A stretch of 64,000 bases of DNA from an uncultured Methanolobus sp. (GTDB lineage: Archaea; Halobacteriota; Methanosarcinia; Methanosarcinales; Methanosarcinaceae), in the NCBI RefSeq assembly GCF_963667555.1, contig NZ_OY763421.1:1443562-1507561 (forward strand). The letters are read 5' to 3'. A model generated the notes under the pieces. That model saw only the letters and a program-made list of their open reading frames with translations. It searched no databases and was not told the DNA's origin. Both the position numbers and the translations under genes were made by a program. This document shows, in pieces, positions 38,738 to 47,455 of this stretch (positions are counted from its first letter, which is position 1; each line of letters starts with the position of its first letter).

Positions 38738-38766
38738 AAAGGGATTTTAGTCCCTTTAGCTTTTTT
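38738..38766 (+). terminator. Hairpin terminator after the cohesin gene
   Basis: AAAGGGA (38738-38744) and TCCCTTT (38751-38757) form a perfect stem across TTTTAG, followed by a T-run at 38761-38766. Confidence 0.75.
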
Positions 38767-38797
38767 AACCTGACTTTTTTAGAGAAAAATCCTGCAC

Positions 38798-40042
38798 TCA
38801 TCTTCCAAGTTCTGCGTGGGCTTTTGCAAGATGACCGGCAGCCTGCGCACCTACAAGTGAGATCTCACCTGCCAGCACAGCAGAAGCAATTATCTCTGCA
38901 AGCTTTTTAGCGTTAGAACCTGGAGGAGTACCTGAACCATTAGCACCAAGAAGTCTCAGGCATTCATACTGAGTTCCAAGATTGGTGCCGCCTCCAACAG
39001 TACCCAGAGCCATTGCCGGAATGGTGACAGAACAGTAGACATCACCATATCTTGTCATTTCCATGGTTGTTATGGCGCTACTTCCTTCCACCACATGAGC
39101 AGGATCCTGACCGCATGCAATATACATTGCAGCTATGATGTTCGCAGCATGGGCATTATATCCCAGGGAACCTGCGCGTGCAGAACCAAGAAGGTTCTTG
39201 CGGTAATTCACCTCGACCATGGTATCTGGCTTGCATTTGAGACGTTTCTCAACAAGTTCTGCAGGAATCGTCACATCTGCAACAACGGTCTTTCCTCTTC
39301 CAAGAATATTATTTATTGCCGCAGGCTTCTTGTCAACACACATATTGCCTGAAAGTGAGATAGGGATCGCACCGAACTCATCTTTTATGAGGTTGAGAAC
39401 TGCATCTGTGGCAATAGTTACCATATTCATGCCCATGGCATCTTTAGTATCATAGGAAAAGCGCACATACACTGAGTTTCCGGTTACAAAGGGCTTTACA
39501 TCCACTAACTCGCCAAAACGGGTGGTTTCAGCAGCCTTTGCCTTCATGCGGGCTAAAACCTCCGGGTTCTGCAACCAGTCTGAAAACTCTTTTGCCTTGA
39601 TAACATTCTCCAGCCTGAAAACCGGAGCACGGGTCATTACATCCTGAAATACCCTTACATTTGCACCGCCGGACATGGTGATAACAGAACATCCCCTGTT
39701 GACACTGGCAACAAGTGCACCTTCTGTTGTTGCAAGTGGAAGGCGGAACTCATCTTTTGCAAATTCCCCGTTAACTTTAAGCGGGCCTGCAACACCCAGA
39801 GGAATCTGAATAACGCCTATCATATTCTCAATATTTTTCTTAGTTGCACTCTCAACATCGATCGAGAAATTCTGTATATGATCAAAATTAAATCCTGATT
39901 TTTCCTCAAGAGAATATCTTCTGATCATCACAGCCGTTTCCTTGTCAGTAAGGCTGTCAAGTTTATGATAAGATATCTCGCCTGAAATGACTCCTTCAAG
40001 CAACTCTTTTTTTTCCCTGTTCAAATCCATTCTTGATGTCAT
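38798..40042 (-). CDS. hmgA: 3-hydroxy-3-methylglutaryl-CoA reductase
   Basis: 414 residues, class I archaeal HMG-CoA reductase. It makes mevalonate for archaeal ether-lipid isoprenoids, using NADPH. Motifs are ENMIGVIQIPLGVAGPL, TTEGALVASVNRGC, DAMGMNM, and the C-terminal GTVGGGT and HLAKAHAEL with catalytic His. GGAG lies eight bases before the ATG at 40042. Monocistronic and convergent with the cohesin gene. Confidence 0.97.
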   Translation of the reverse strand: MTSRMDLNREKKELLEGVISGEISYHKLDSLTDKETAVMIRRYSLEEKSGFNFDHIQNFSIDVESATKKNIENMIGVIQIPLGVAGPLKVNGEFAKDEFRLPLATTEGALVASVNRGCSVITMSGGANVRVFQDVMTRAPVFRLENVIKAKEFSDWLQNPEVLARMKAKAAETTRFGELVDVKPFVTGNSVYVRFSYDTKDAMGMNMVTIATDAVLNLIKDEFGAIPISLSGNMCVDKKPAAINNILGRGKTVVADVTIPAELVEKRLKCKPDTMVEVNYRKNLLGSARAGSLGYNAHAANIIAAMYIACGQDPAHVVEGSSAITTMEMTRYGDVYCSVTIPAMALGTVGGGTNLGTQYECLRLLGANGSGTPPGSNAKKLAEIIASAVLAGEISLVGAQAAGHLAKAHAELGR

Positions 40043-40347
40043 ATATAATCTCCAGTGAATTAAACAAACAGCATCCCATAACGTTTTTTATAAATGGGAA
40101 CTTGGTATCAATAATACAAATAGTTCACGCCCTGTAATTCCCGGCCTCTGATGAAGATAAAAATCCCGGGTTTCCGAGAAATAAAATTAAATACGTGATT
40201 TTTTATATTAGGATAACATAATAAACAATATTCTAAAATGTACGGATGATAATCTACAAGTCCTATCAAAAAGGGCTTACTCATTAATAGAAATTGTTTG
40301 GGATATGACTATTAGAAATTGAACAGAGAGATATAAAGAGTGGTAAA
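40043..40347. other. AT-rich divergent intergenic region
   Basis: 305 bp between hmgA and the KaiC-like gene. It holds TATA-like stretches near 40191-40215 and no other recognisable element. Confidence 0.35.
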
Positions 40348-41076
40348 ATGACAGATGCCGATCCATCAGAAAGAGTGAGTTCCGGTATTTCCGGACTGGA
40401 TGAAATGTTGCGTGGAGGATTCTTTAAAGGAACTGCAAATGTCGTATCAGGCGATTCTGGTACAGGTAAAACGATATTTGGAACACAGTTCATTGCAGAG
40501 GGAGCAAAGAATGGCGAAAAGGTAATGTGCATCATCACCTCTGAAGAATCAAAATCTATTGTTAAAGAAATGAAGACATCTTTTGGATGGAACCTTGAAG
40601 AGTATGTTGAACAGGGCCTTTTAACCTTTGTAGACATCACAGATCCAAGCCTGCGCCTCCAGAAGAGTGTTGAAATTGCACCATCAGAGCTTATTAAAAG
40701 CTTTAAGAAACTTATTGAAAGCAAGATAGAAGACATACAGCCAACACGCATCTTCATAGACTCCGTGGAAGCACTGTTCCTTGCAATTGAATCAAATTAC
40801 AAGCTCAGAACACTTATCGATGATGTGTTCAGTGTTTTCCGCAAGCATAATGTTACCTCTGTGATAACAGTGGGAGCAATGTTCGGACTTGATGAAATGG
40901 TGGAATACGGTGCGGATTCTGTAATAAAGCTCGGACGCATAATGGCAGGAAACAACCTTCAGCGTTCGATATATATCATGAAGATGAGAGGATCCGGCAC
41001 AATAAATGAGGTCCGTGTGCTCAGTATCTCAGACAGCGGCATGTCAGTTCTTGCCCAGTCACCATATTTAGAATAA
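40348..41076 (+). CDS. KaiC-like RecA-superfamily ATPase
   Basis: 242 residues, a single KaiC-type domain. SGISGLDEMLRGGFFKGTANVV opens the fold, with Walker A SGDSGTGKT and a Walker B-like IFIDSVEALF, and C-terminal MKMRGS. These archaeal single-domain KaiC homologues bind ATP and may autophosphorylate, often working beside signalling kinases. No operon partner is adjacent. A terminator hairpin begins directly after the stop codon. Confidence 0.88.
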   Translation: MTDADPSERVSSGISGLDEMLRGGFFKGTANVVSGDSGTGKTIFGTQFIAEGAKNGEKVMCIITSEESKSIVKEMKTSFGWNLEEYVEQGLLTFVDITDPSLRLQKSVEIAPSELIKSFKKLIESKIEDIQPTRIFIDSVEALFLAIESNYKLRTLIDDVFSVFRKHNVTSVITVGAMFGLDEMVEYGADSVIKLGRIMAGNNLQRSIYIMKMRGSGTINEVRVLSISDSGMSVLAQSPYLE

Positions 41077-41106
41077 GTGGCATTTCTATTTCTGCCACTT
41101 TTTTAT
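41077..41106 (+). terminator. Hairpin terminator after the KaiC-like gene
   Basis: GTGGCA (41077-41082) pairs with TGCCAC (41093-41098), followed by a run of T from 41099. The stem begins at the base after the TAA stop. Confidence 0.75.
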
Positions 41107-41275
41107 CTGTTTTTTGTTTTCAACTAATCATTTTTACATAATTGCTGAATTCTCTGAGTGGCAACTATATCAGGATTTCTAAAAAAATGTGTTTTAGTCT
41201 CTGTAAAAATCATGCATTTAAACCTTAAGGTAAGAAGCAAACAAGATCAACCGTAGTTCATGAATAACTAAAACG

Positions 41276-41472
41276 ATCCCGAAGGGTACGGCGAAGCCGG
41301 CGTTTTCCAATCATAAGAAAAATAATCTGCATAATACTTTGAAATTCTTTCTTTGCAGGACTTCTGTAGAATTGTAATTATCTACTTTATTACTTTCTGT
41401 ATAGAATATAAGGAATGTGCCGCCTTCGGCGGATGGTTGCTTTGTATTTAGCTTAACTGTTGTTTTTATGGA
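41276..41472. repeat. Dispersed GC-hairpin repeat, full copy (copy C)
   Basis: About 197 bp between two convergent genes. It has CCCGAAGGG and CGGCGAAGCCG (41289-41299) on the left, and CCGCCTTCGGCGG (41420-41432) with GGTTGCTTTGTATTTAGC on the right, ending near TTTTTATGGA. The spacing between the two hairpins (about 130 bp) is close to that in copy B. The remainder of the gap (41107-41275) holds nothing I recognise. Confidence 0.7.
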
Positions 41473-41496
41473 AATATGGAATGCAGTTTGTGTCAC

Positions 41497-42195
41497 TCAC
41501 AGGATGTACCAGTCATTATCATTAACACCGGCATTTTCATCTTCTGGACCTTTTGATTCGGAAATGCCCTGAGACAACTCATTTCCCATAAATGCTGCAA
41601 TTGCATCAGAGAAATCCTGAAGATAACTTGCCTGGTTAAGACTGCCGTAAATGAATTTCTTGTCTGGCTGAACATGCGAGTTAATGGTTTCCTCTTTGGG
41701 AACTATGGTCACTTCAACACCGGACATCTCAACTGCAAGTTCCATTGCCCTTCTGAAATCACCGATGCAATAAGCGACTCTGTGTTTGTAATTGTCCCGG
41801 GTCTTTTCAAGATACTCTGCTAGCCTCTGGCTTTCCATTTTGATAAAATCCCTTTTTATCTTGGCAACATTGCATTTACCCAGCATGAACTGGTAATCCA
41901 TAAAAGGATACTCAGTATCGAGTTCACGAGGAGTTATGCCGCATGTGCCGAAAACCACAACATGAACATTTTCAGGTTCAAGCATCCCGAATATCACCTT
42001 ATCGAAGATCTTGTGAGAAGGACTTTCATGATAGGGTTTCTTTTTTGCGCAGGGCACAAATATACAAAAATCCCTAACTGGTGGAGCATACTCGGTCAGT
42101 ATCCACTCGTTTGCGCGTATCATATCAGGATGATATATTATTTCATCAGTATCCAGCGGAAGACTGGAACGTTCATCTTCAGGTATTATTGTCAA
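41497..42195 (-). CDS. DUF5591 / archaeosine-synthase-like catalytic domain protein
   Basis: 232 residues. It contains the motif PCAKKKPYHESPSH (PC-X3-KPY-X2-S-X2-H), which in archaeosine synthase ArcS marks the core that adds lysine to preQ0 in tRNA. The other ArcS domains (TGT-like, PUA) are absent, so this is the catalytic domain alone. It may work with a partner or on another substrate. The tail after about residue 205 is acidic and disordered. The TTG at 42195 sits about 20-25 bp after a TATA box (near 42216), suggesting a nearly leaderless mRNA. Divergent from a TrmB-like regulator. Confidence 0.8.
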   Translation of the reverse strand: MTIIPEDERSSLPLDTDEIIYHPDMIRANEWILTEYAPPVRDFCIFVPCAKKKPYHESPSHKIFDKVIFGMLEPENVHVVVFGTCGITPRELDTEYPFMDYQFMLGKCNVAKIKRDFIKMESQRLAEYLEKTRDNYKHRVAYCIGDFRRAMELAVEMSGVEVTIVPKEETINSHVQPDKKFIYGSLNQASYLQDFSDAIAAFMGNELSQGISESKGPEDENAGVNDNDWYIL

Positions 42196-42317
42196 GCACA
42201 GGAAAATCTGGCAAACTATATATATAATTGACGCAATCTCTATTCGGTTTTGTGTAAACTGTACAACAGTTCCGGCACAGTGTTTATATTAAAAATTACA
42301 AACTAATGAGGAAAAAC

Positions 42318-42689
42318 ATGGCGAGTTCTATACCTGAAATGCTGAGAGCGGAATGTAAATGCGAAGATATGGCAAAATGTGTTCTCGGCCTGAAAGAACT
42401 TGACATCAGCACCTACAAAGCTCTTCTTGAGAACGGACCCATGACCGCAGAGAAACTTGGGGAACTCCTTGGTCGCGAGCGCAGTACAGCATATCGCTCA
42501 TTGCAAAACCTGATCTCAGCCGGTCTTGTTTACAGGGAAACTAAATCCATATCCATTGGCGGATACTATTACGAATATGTGGGTATCGAACCTGTTGTTG
42601 TAAAAGAGATGATCCGCAAGAACATAGACCAGTGGTATAAGAAAATGAACGACCTTATTGAGAACTTCGATAAGGAACTGCTTTCCTGA
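42318..42689 (+). CDS. TrmB-like winged-helix transcriptional regulator (short form)
   Basis: About 123 residues. A winged helix (TAEKLGELLGRERSTAYRSLQNLISAGLVYRETKSI) is preceded by a short cysteine-bearing N-terminus (AECKCEDMAKCVLGL) with three Cys in a row of spacing CxC-X5-C, possibly metal- or redox-sensing (inference). It has no sugar-binding domain. The ATG at 42318 is chosen because GAGG precedes it; an ATG at 42306 lies upstream of that site. TATA near 42280. Confidence 0.8.
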   Translation: MASSIPEMLRAECKCEDMAKCVLGLKELDISTYKALLENGPMTAEKLGELLGRERSTAYRSLQNLISAGLVYRETKSISIGGYYYEYVGIEPVVVKEMIRKNIDQWYKKMNDLIENFDKELLS

Positions 42690-42762
42690 TTCTCCCGGCC
42701 TTATTTTAAAATCACAAGCAGTAGATACACCTGAGTTTTTACTTTATTTTTAGTGTGAATAA

Positions 42763-42795
42763 TTATATAATATTAGTGCATATGTAACTGTTACA
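42763..42795 (+). promoter_or_regulatory. Kinase promoter with TGTAACTGTTACA palindrome
   Basis: TATA box TTATATAA (42763-42770), then the perfect 13-bp palindrome TGTAAC-T-GTTACA (42783-42795) at the expected transcription start. Nearly the same element lies in the archaellin promoter (34186-34198). Confidence 0.5.
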
Positions 42796-42859
42796 CATTG
42801 TGTTCGGCCCCGGCGCAGAACACAAGGTTACAAGAAATAATCTCTTGCGGTGTGGGATC

Positions 42860-44566
42860 ATGAGGGATGCAGATAAAAGCAAAGAGCAGTTAATTCAAGA
42901 ACTGCGGGAACTCAGAAATAAGTATGAGAGCACTTTTGAGGAGCACGAGTCTCCATGCGGCACCATTGATGAGATAATAAAAAAAGACCTTGTTGAAAAT
43001 AAAGAGAATTACAGACAGGCAATTTCATCAATTTCAAGTATCATCTGGAAATTAAATGTTGATAATGGTGAAATAACAAACGTATACATCTCCCCGGTTG
43101 CCGATGATATTTTAGGACTTGAGGCTGGCGTAATTAACAATGACTGGGATATATTTCTTTCCTATATTCACCCTGATGATGCTTATACCATTTATAATAA
43201 AATAATGAACGGCATCAAAAATAATCAATTGAAGATCAATATTGATTTCAGGGCTAAAAGAGCAGACGGGATGAAACTATGGTTCTGTTGCAACTGCTCC
43301 ATTTTGAAAAATAATGGTGATGCCCGTGTCTTTGGAAATGCTGTTGATATCACTGAGCACAAAAGAACAGAACATGAATTGAAGAATAAGAACAATGAGC
43401 TTATTCAGATAGTGAACAGTTTCCCCGTTCCGATGTTCGTAATAAATAAAGAACATGAAGTCACCTGCTGGAACAAAGCATGTGAAAAGGAGACTGACAT
43501 ATCAGCCGAAAGAATGATTGGTACAAAAGATCCATGGCTGGCATTCTATCCAAAGAAAAGACCGGTTCTGGCTGATCTGATAGTTGATAAGAATATCGAA
43601 AGCATTGAAGACTTCTATGAAGAAAAGAGCCTGAAAACTTCATTCATTGAAGGCGGATATGACGGTGAGGATTTCTTCCCTCTTTTGAACAAATGGTTAT
43701 ATTTCACCGCGGCTCCCCTGAAAGATATGGACGGGAACATAATAGGTGCCATAGAGACCTTACAGGACAAAACTATTGAAAAGCAGGCAGAGGACGCACT
43801 GATAGCTGCCAAGATGCTTGCAGAGAACGCCTCGCGAACGAAAAGTGAGTTCCTTTCAAACGTAAGTCATGAACTAAGAACTCCATTAAGCCTTATATTA
43901 GGGTATTCTGACCTCTTACTTGAAGAAAATGAATTAATGGATCAACAACAGGTGAAATTTGCAGGAATAATAAAATCAGGCGGTTCAAGACTTCTTGATA
44001 TGATAAATTCCCTGATATATATTGCAGAGATAGAAGATGGAAAAATGGAGCTTGAGATAAGCGATTTCTCACTACCTGAAATGGTCTATGACATACAGAA
44101 AGTTGCAAGGTCCATAGCAATAAAGAAGAATGTAAAGCTTGATTTTACACTTGATCCTAACTTAAGGACGATCTATGCCGACAAATCCAAACTAAAGATC
44201 ATATTCCACCACTTGATCACAAACGCTATCAAATTCACTCCCGAACAGGGAAAGATATGGGTCGATATAAGGCACGACCACGGAAACACATTATTTATCG
44301 ATGTGAAAGATAACGGAATCGGAATATCAGATGACGATAAAGTTAAGCTCTTTGATACTTTTGTCCAGGTTGACGGCTCCCCTACCCGCAGATACGGAGG
44401 AAGCGGACTTGGTCTTGCCCTTGTGAAGAAACTGGTAGAGATACACAAAGGAAGTATCTGGCTTGAGAGTGAACCCGGAAAGGGCAGCACTTTCCATCTG
44501 GTCATTCCTGCTCAGAATGAGATTATAAAGCGGACTAATGTGTTACTACATCCAACGGTAATCTGA
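42860..44566 (+). CDS. PAS-domain sensor histidine kinase
   Basis: About 568 residues from the ATG at 42860 (a GTG at 42800 lies almost at the predicted transcription start). A short coiled coil, two PAS domains (about 45-185 and 190-320), HisKA with FLSNVSHELRTPLSLILG, and HATPase with TNAIKF, DNGIGI and GSGLGLALV. There is no membrane helix or receiver, so it is a cytoplasmic kinase needing a separate receiver. Its 3' end overlaps the convergent kinase gene by 32 bp. Confidence 0.92.
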   Translation: MRDADKSKEQLIQELRELRNKYESTFEEHESPCGTIDEIIKKDLVENKENYRQAISSISSIIWKLNVDNGEITNVYISPVADDILGLEAGVINNDWDIFLSYIHPDDAYTIYNKIMNGIKNNQLKINIDFRAKRADGMKLWFCCNCSILKNNGDARVFGNAVDITEHKRTEHELKNKNNELIQIVNSFPVPMFVINKEHEVTCWNKACEKETDISAERMIGTKDPWLAFYPKKRPVLADLIVDKNIESIEDFYEEKSLKTSFIEGGYDGEDFFPLLNKWLYFTAAPLKDMDGNIIGAIETLQDKTIEKQAEDALIAAKMLAENASRTKSEFLSNVSHELRTPLSLILGYSDLLLEENELMDQQQVKFAGIIKSGGSRLLDMINSLIYIAEIEDGKMELEISDFSLPEMVYDIQKVARSIAIKKNVKLDFTLDPNLRTIYADKSKLKIIFHHLITNAIKFTPEQGKIWVDIRHDHGNTLFIDVKDNGIGISDDDKVKLFDTFVQVDGSPTRRYGGSGLGLALVKKLVEIHKGSIWLESEPGKGSTFHLVIPAQNEIIKRTNVLLHPTVI

Positions 44567-46127
44567 AAGAAAATATACTGCCTTTGCCCAGCTCACTTTC
44601 CACAAAAACATCACCACCATGCATCTCAACAAACCTTTTTACAAGTGAGAGTCCAAGACCTGTCCCATCATATTTTCTGGATATCGTGGAATCTATCTGC
44701 TGGAAAGGCATGAAAAGTTTCTCCATATCATCGGGTGCAATGCCGATTCCATCGTCAATTACCGAGAATTCGGCCATATCGCCTTTAAGGCATGCCTTAA
44801 GCATCACGTGACCACCATTCGGAGTGAACTTTATAGCATTGGTTGCAAGATTGAAGAGTATTTGTTTAAAGCGAACCTTATCAGCTGTAATAGATAGTGT
44901 CTTAGGCTCAATGGAAGTACTGATCTCAATATCCTTTTTCCTTGCAAATGGAGAAACTATGTTAAGGACGTTACCAAATTTCTCTTCCACAGAGAATGTC
45001 TCATAATGCAATTCCATCTTTCCGGATTCTATCTTTGAAATATCGAGAATGTCATTAATAAGCTTTAAGAGGTGCTTCCCACTGTGGGAAATATGACCAA
45101 GTGATCTCTTCTGCTGATCATTGAGGCCACCATATGATTCATCAAGCAAAAGATCAGAATAGCCAATGACAGCATTAAGAGGAGTACGAAGTTCATGACT
45201 CATAGTAGCAAGGAATTCACTCTTTGTCCTGTTGGCTTCCTCAGCCATAATTTTGGAATTAATTATAGCTTCTTCAGCAGATTTGCTTTCAGAGATATCC
45301 TGGTAATTCTCGAGAATGAACTGATTCCCTTCAATGAATATCCTTTTCGAATTTTTAAGAATTGGAGTCTTGGTACCGTTCTTGCACTTTATGGCAGTAT
45401 CCATTCCCTGGAAACCATCAAGACCATCAACCCATATGGGACATTTCTTTGATAATGATCCTTTCGGACAGACAATGTCACATAGTTGACCTACTAATTC
45501 CTCTCTTGTGTATCCTGTTATCTCACAGGTTCGCTGGTTCACATCCTCAATAATGTAATCCTTTCCTATGATGAGAGTGCCACCGGGTATGTTCTCATAT
45601 AGTATCTTAAAACGTTCCTCTATTTCCTTAAGATTTTTTTCTGCCCTTTTGCGCTCACTGATATCGTCAAGATAAAGAATAACCTTACTTGCTGATTCAA
45701 GAGGGACATATACAGTAGACATAAAAAAGTCTCTGCCGGTAATAGTTTCATCTGGCAGAAGGATATCCATATTACCTTCTATATGATGATGATCTTTCCC
45801 GGTCTTGAAAGTATTGAGAACAATATTACGGATTGTGCAACGTGAACATTCAGGAGTGTTACCACATCCATTGCCGCGAACAGAATTCACACAGGAGAAA
45901 ATATCCCCTCCAAGCATACCCAATACTGATGCAGGATCACGACCAATTAACTCAGAACCTGCCTTGTTAATTTTTTCAATACGAAAATCGTTGCCTATGA
46001 TCAATATTAAATTAGGTGCAGATTCAAAAACAGCGTCATTCACTTTTTTGATAGCCAAAACACCAGAACTGTCACTGGATTTTCCGGCTTTATCTTTATC
46101 TGGAATACAAACATTATCTCGATCCAT
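44535..46127 (-). CDS. PAS-domain sensor histidine kinase with cysteine-rich PAS domains
   Basis: 530 residues: PAS1 (about 25-140), PAS2 (about 165-290), HisKA with FLATMSHELRTPLNAVIG, HATPase (TNAIKF, DDGIGIAP, GTGLGLSLV). PAS1 has a four-cysteine cluster (SCVNSVRGNGCGNTPECSRC). PAS2 has LCDIVCPKG with KKCPIW. The second resembles the cysteine motif in the CHASE4 kinase at 4395-8156. These could bind an iron-sulfur cluster, heme or zinc, or sense redox state; the ligand is not known. Cytoplasmic, no receiver domain. Confidence 0.92.
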   Translation of the reverse strand: MDRDNVCIPDKDKAGKSSDSSGVLAIKKVNDAVFESAPNLILIIGNDFRIEKINKAGSELIGRDPASVLGMLGGDIFSCVNSVRGNGCGNTPECSRCTIRNIVLNTFKTGKDHHHIEGNMDILLPDETITGRDFFMSTVYVPLESASKVILYLDDISERKRAEKNLKEIEERFKILYENIPGGTLIIGKDYIIEDVNQRTCEITGYTREELVGQLCDIVCPKGSLSKKCPIWVDGLDGFQGMDTAIKCKNGTKTPILKNSKRIFIEGNQFILENYQDISESKSAEEAIINSKIMAEEANRTKSEFLATMSHELRTPLNAVIGYSDLLLDESYGGLNDQQKRSLGHISHSGKHLLKLINDILDISKIESGKMELHYETFSVEEKFGNVLNIVSPFARKKDIEISTSIEPKTLSITADKVRFKQILFNLATNAIKFTPNGGHVMLKACLKGDMAEFSVIDDGIGIAPDDMEKLFMPFQQIDSTISRKYDGTGLGLSLVKRFVEMHGGDVFVESELGKGSIFSFRLPLDVVTH

Positions 46128-46704
46128 AATTTATCCCTATTTTAGTAATTCCAGACGAATAAAGCCATTATTCATATTCTCACCAGATTAGATCCATCTT
46201 TTGCGGACAGACAGAATAGCCTGCTAGTTCTATAAAGAACTCAAAAAGAGAATCCTTTTCTTTCTCAGATGAGAGCAATAATCTTTTTCATCCGGTTTCT
46301 TCCAACCAATTAGCAAAGACCGATAACGGAGATAGCCCATATAAGCAGCTATTAGTGCATACATGATATAATAATTGGAGTATTAAAATATATTGCCGTT
46401 ATATGAAATACATACCAATTATCCTTTTTAGTGTACATTACAAGTATCTTGAATATACGAACACACAAACGTTATAGTATTTCTATGTGCATTAGAAATT
46501 ATTTTATAAAAACGTTGCTATTTTATACTGAACACCGGTTTTGGAAGAAATGAGAAAAAATATAATTGAGACTGAACAAAAAGAAAATAGAGGTAGATCA
46601 TAATTTGCCCGTATTTATCGTTATTAATATGATGTTGAATAATATATTAATTGTATAACAACCTCTGGTTTACAAACTTCTGCTATTCAACATCAAATTT
46701 CAAA
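46128..46704. other. Intergenic region with an inverted repeat near 46.66 kb
   Basis: 577 bp with no supported gene. A perfect 11-bp inverted pair GATGTTGAATA (46631-46641) / TATTCAACATC (46684-46694) encloses 42 nt just beyond the 3' end of the ABC permease gene and may form its transcript end. The remaining sequence is AT-rich with TATA-like boxes upstream of the kinase gene. Confidence 0.45.
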
Positions 46705-47454
46705 TTATATACATATCTTCCTGAACAGATAGGAACCCACTATAACCATCAGTAAAGTGAATCCTGAAAGAACTCCGAAACTTACAACAGGATCGATCTG
46801 TGAAGTTCCAAGCAGGCCGTACCTGATGCCTTCCACACCGTATGTAAGAGGGTCCAGTAATGTAAGTGACCTGATCCATTCAGGCAGGCTGTCTATTGGG
46901 AACAGTGCTCCTGACAGACCGAATATCGGGAATATCACAAAGTTCATGATAAGCTGGAACCCGTGCATGTCCTCCATTCTTGAAGCGATGGCAATTCCAA
47001 ATGCAGTGAAAGAAAGTCCTATCAGCGTCATAAAGATTATCGCCACGATAAATCCCGGAATAGTGCTTATCTCCAGTCCCATGAACAGTGCCAGGACCAG
47101 GATGATAAGTCCCTGAATAACGGCTGTTGTGGCTCCACCTACCGTCTGGCCAAGCATTATCTCAAATCTTGAAACCGGCGCCACCAGAGTCTCTTTCAGA
47201 AAACCGAACTGCTTGTCCCATATTATCTGTATGCCTGCAAAGACAGACGTGAAAAGTACGCTCATTGAAACAATGCCTGGCATTATAAATCCTATGTAAC
47301 CCTGCTCCATTCCTGGCATGGTAACTACGGAATTAAGTCCGAAACCAAGTACAAGGAAAAGGAACAATGGCATTCCAAGACTGCCTATGAGCCTGCTTTT
47401 TGAACGAACGTAACGCTTTACGCTTCTTAACCATATAGTGTAGACGATATCCAT
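46705..47454 (-). CDS. ABC-2 type transporter permease
   Basis: 249 residues with six hydrophobic segments, and the ABC-2 signature region near GLSGALFPIDSLPEWIRSLTLLDPLTYGVEGIR. It forms an exporter with the ATPase encoded immediately upstream (one base between stop and start). DrrB-like exporters carry drugs, lipids or glycan-linked substrates; the cargo is unknown. Confidence 0.93.
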   Translation of the reverse strand: MDIVYTIWLRSVKRYVRSKSRLIGSLGMPLFLFLVLGFGLNSVVTMPGMEQGYIGFIMPGIVSMSVLFTSVFAGIQIIWDKQFGFLKETLVAPVSRFEIMLGQTVGGATTAVIQGLIILVLALFMGLEISTIPGFIVAIIFMTLIGLSFTAFGIAIASRMEDMHGFQLIMNFVIFPIFGLSGALFPIDSLPEWIRSLTLLDPLTYGVEGIRYGLLGTSQIDPVVSFGVLSGFTLLMVIVGSYLFRKICI

Positions 47455-47455
47455 T

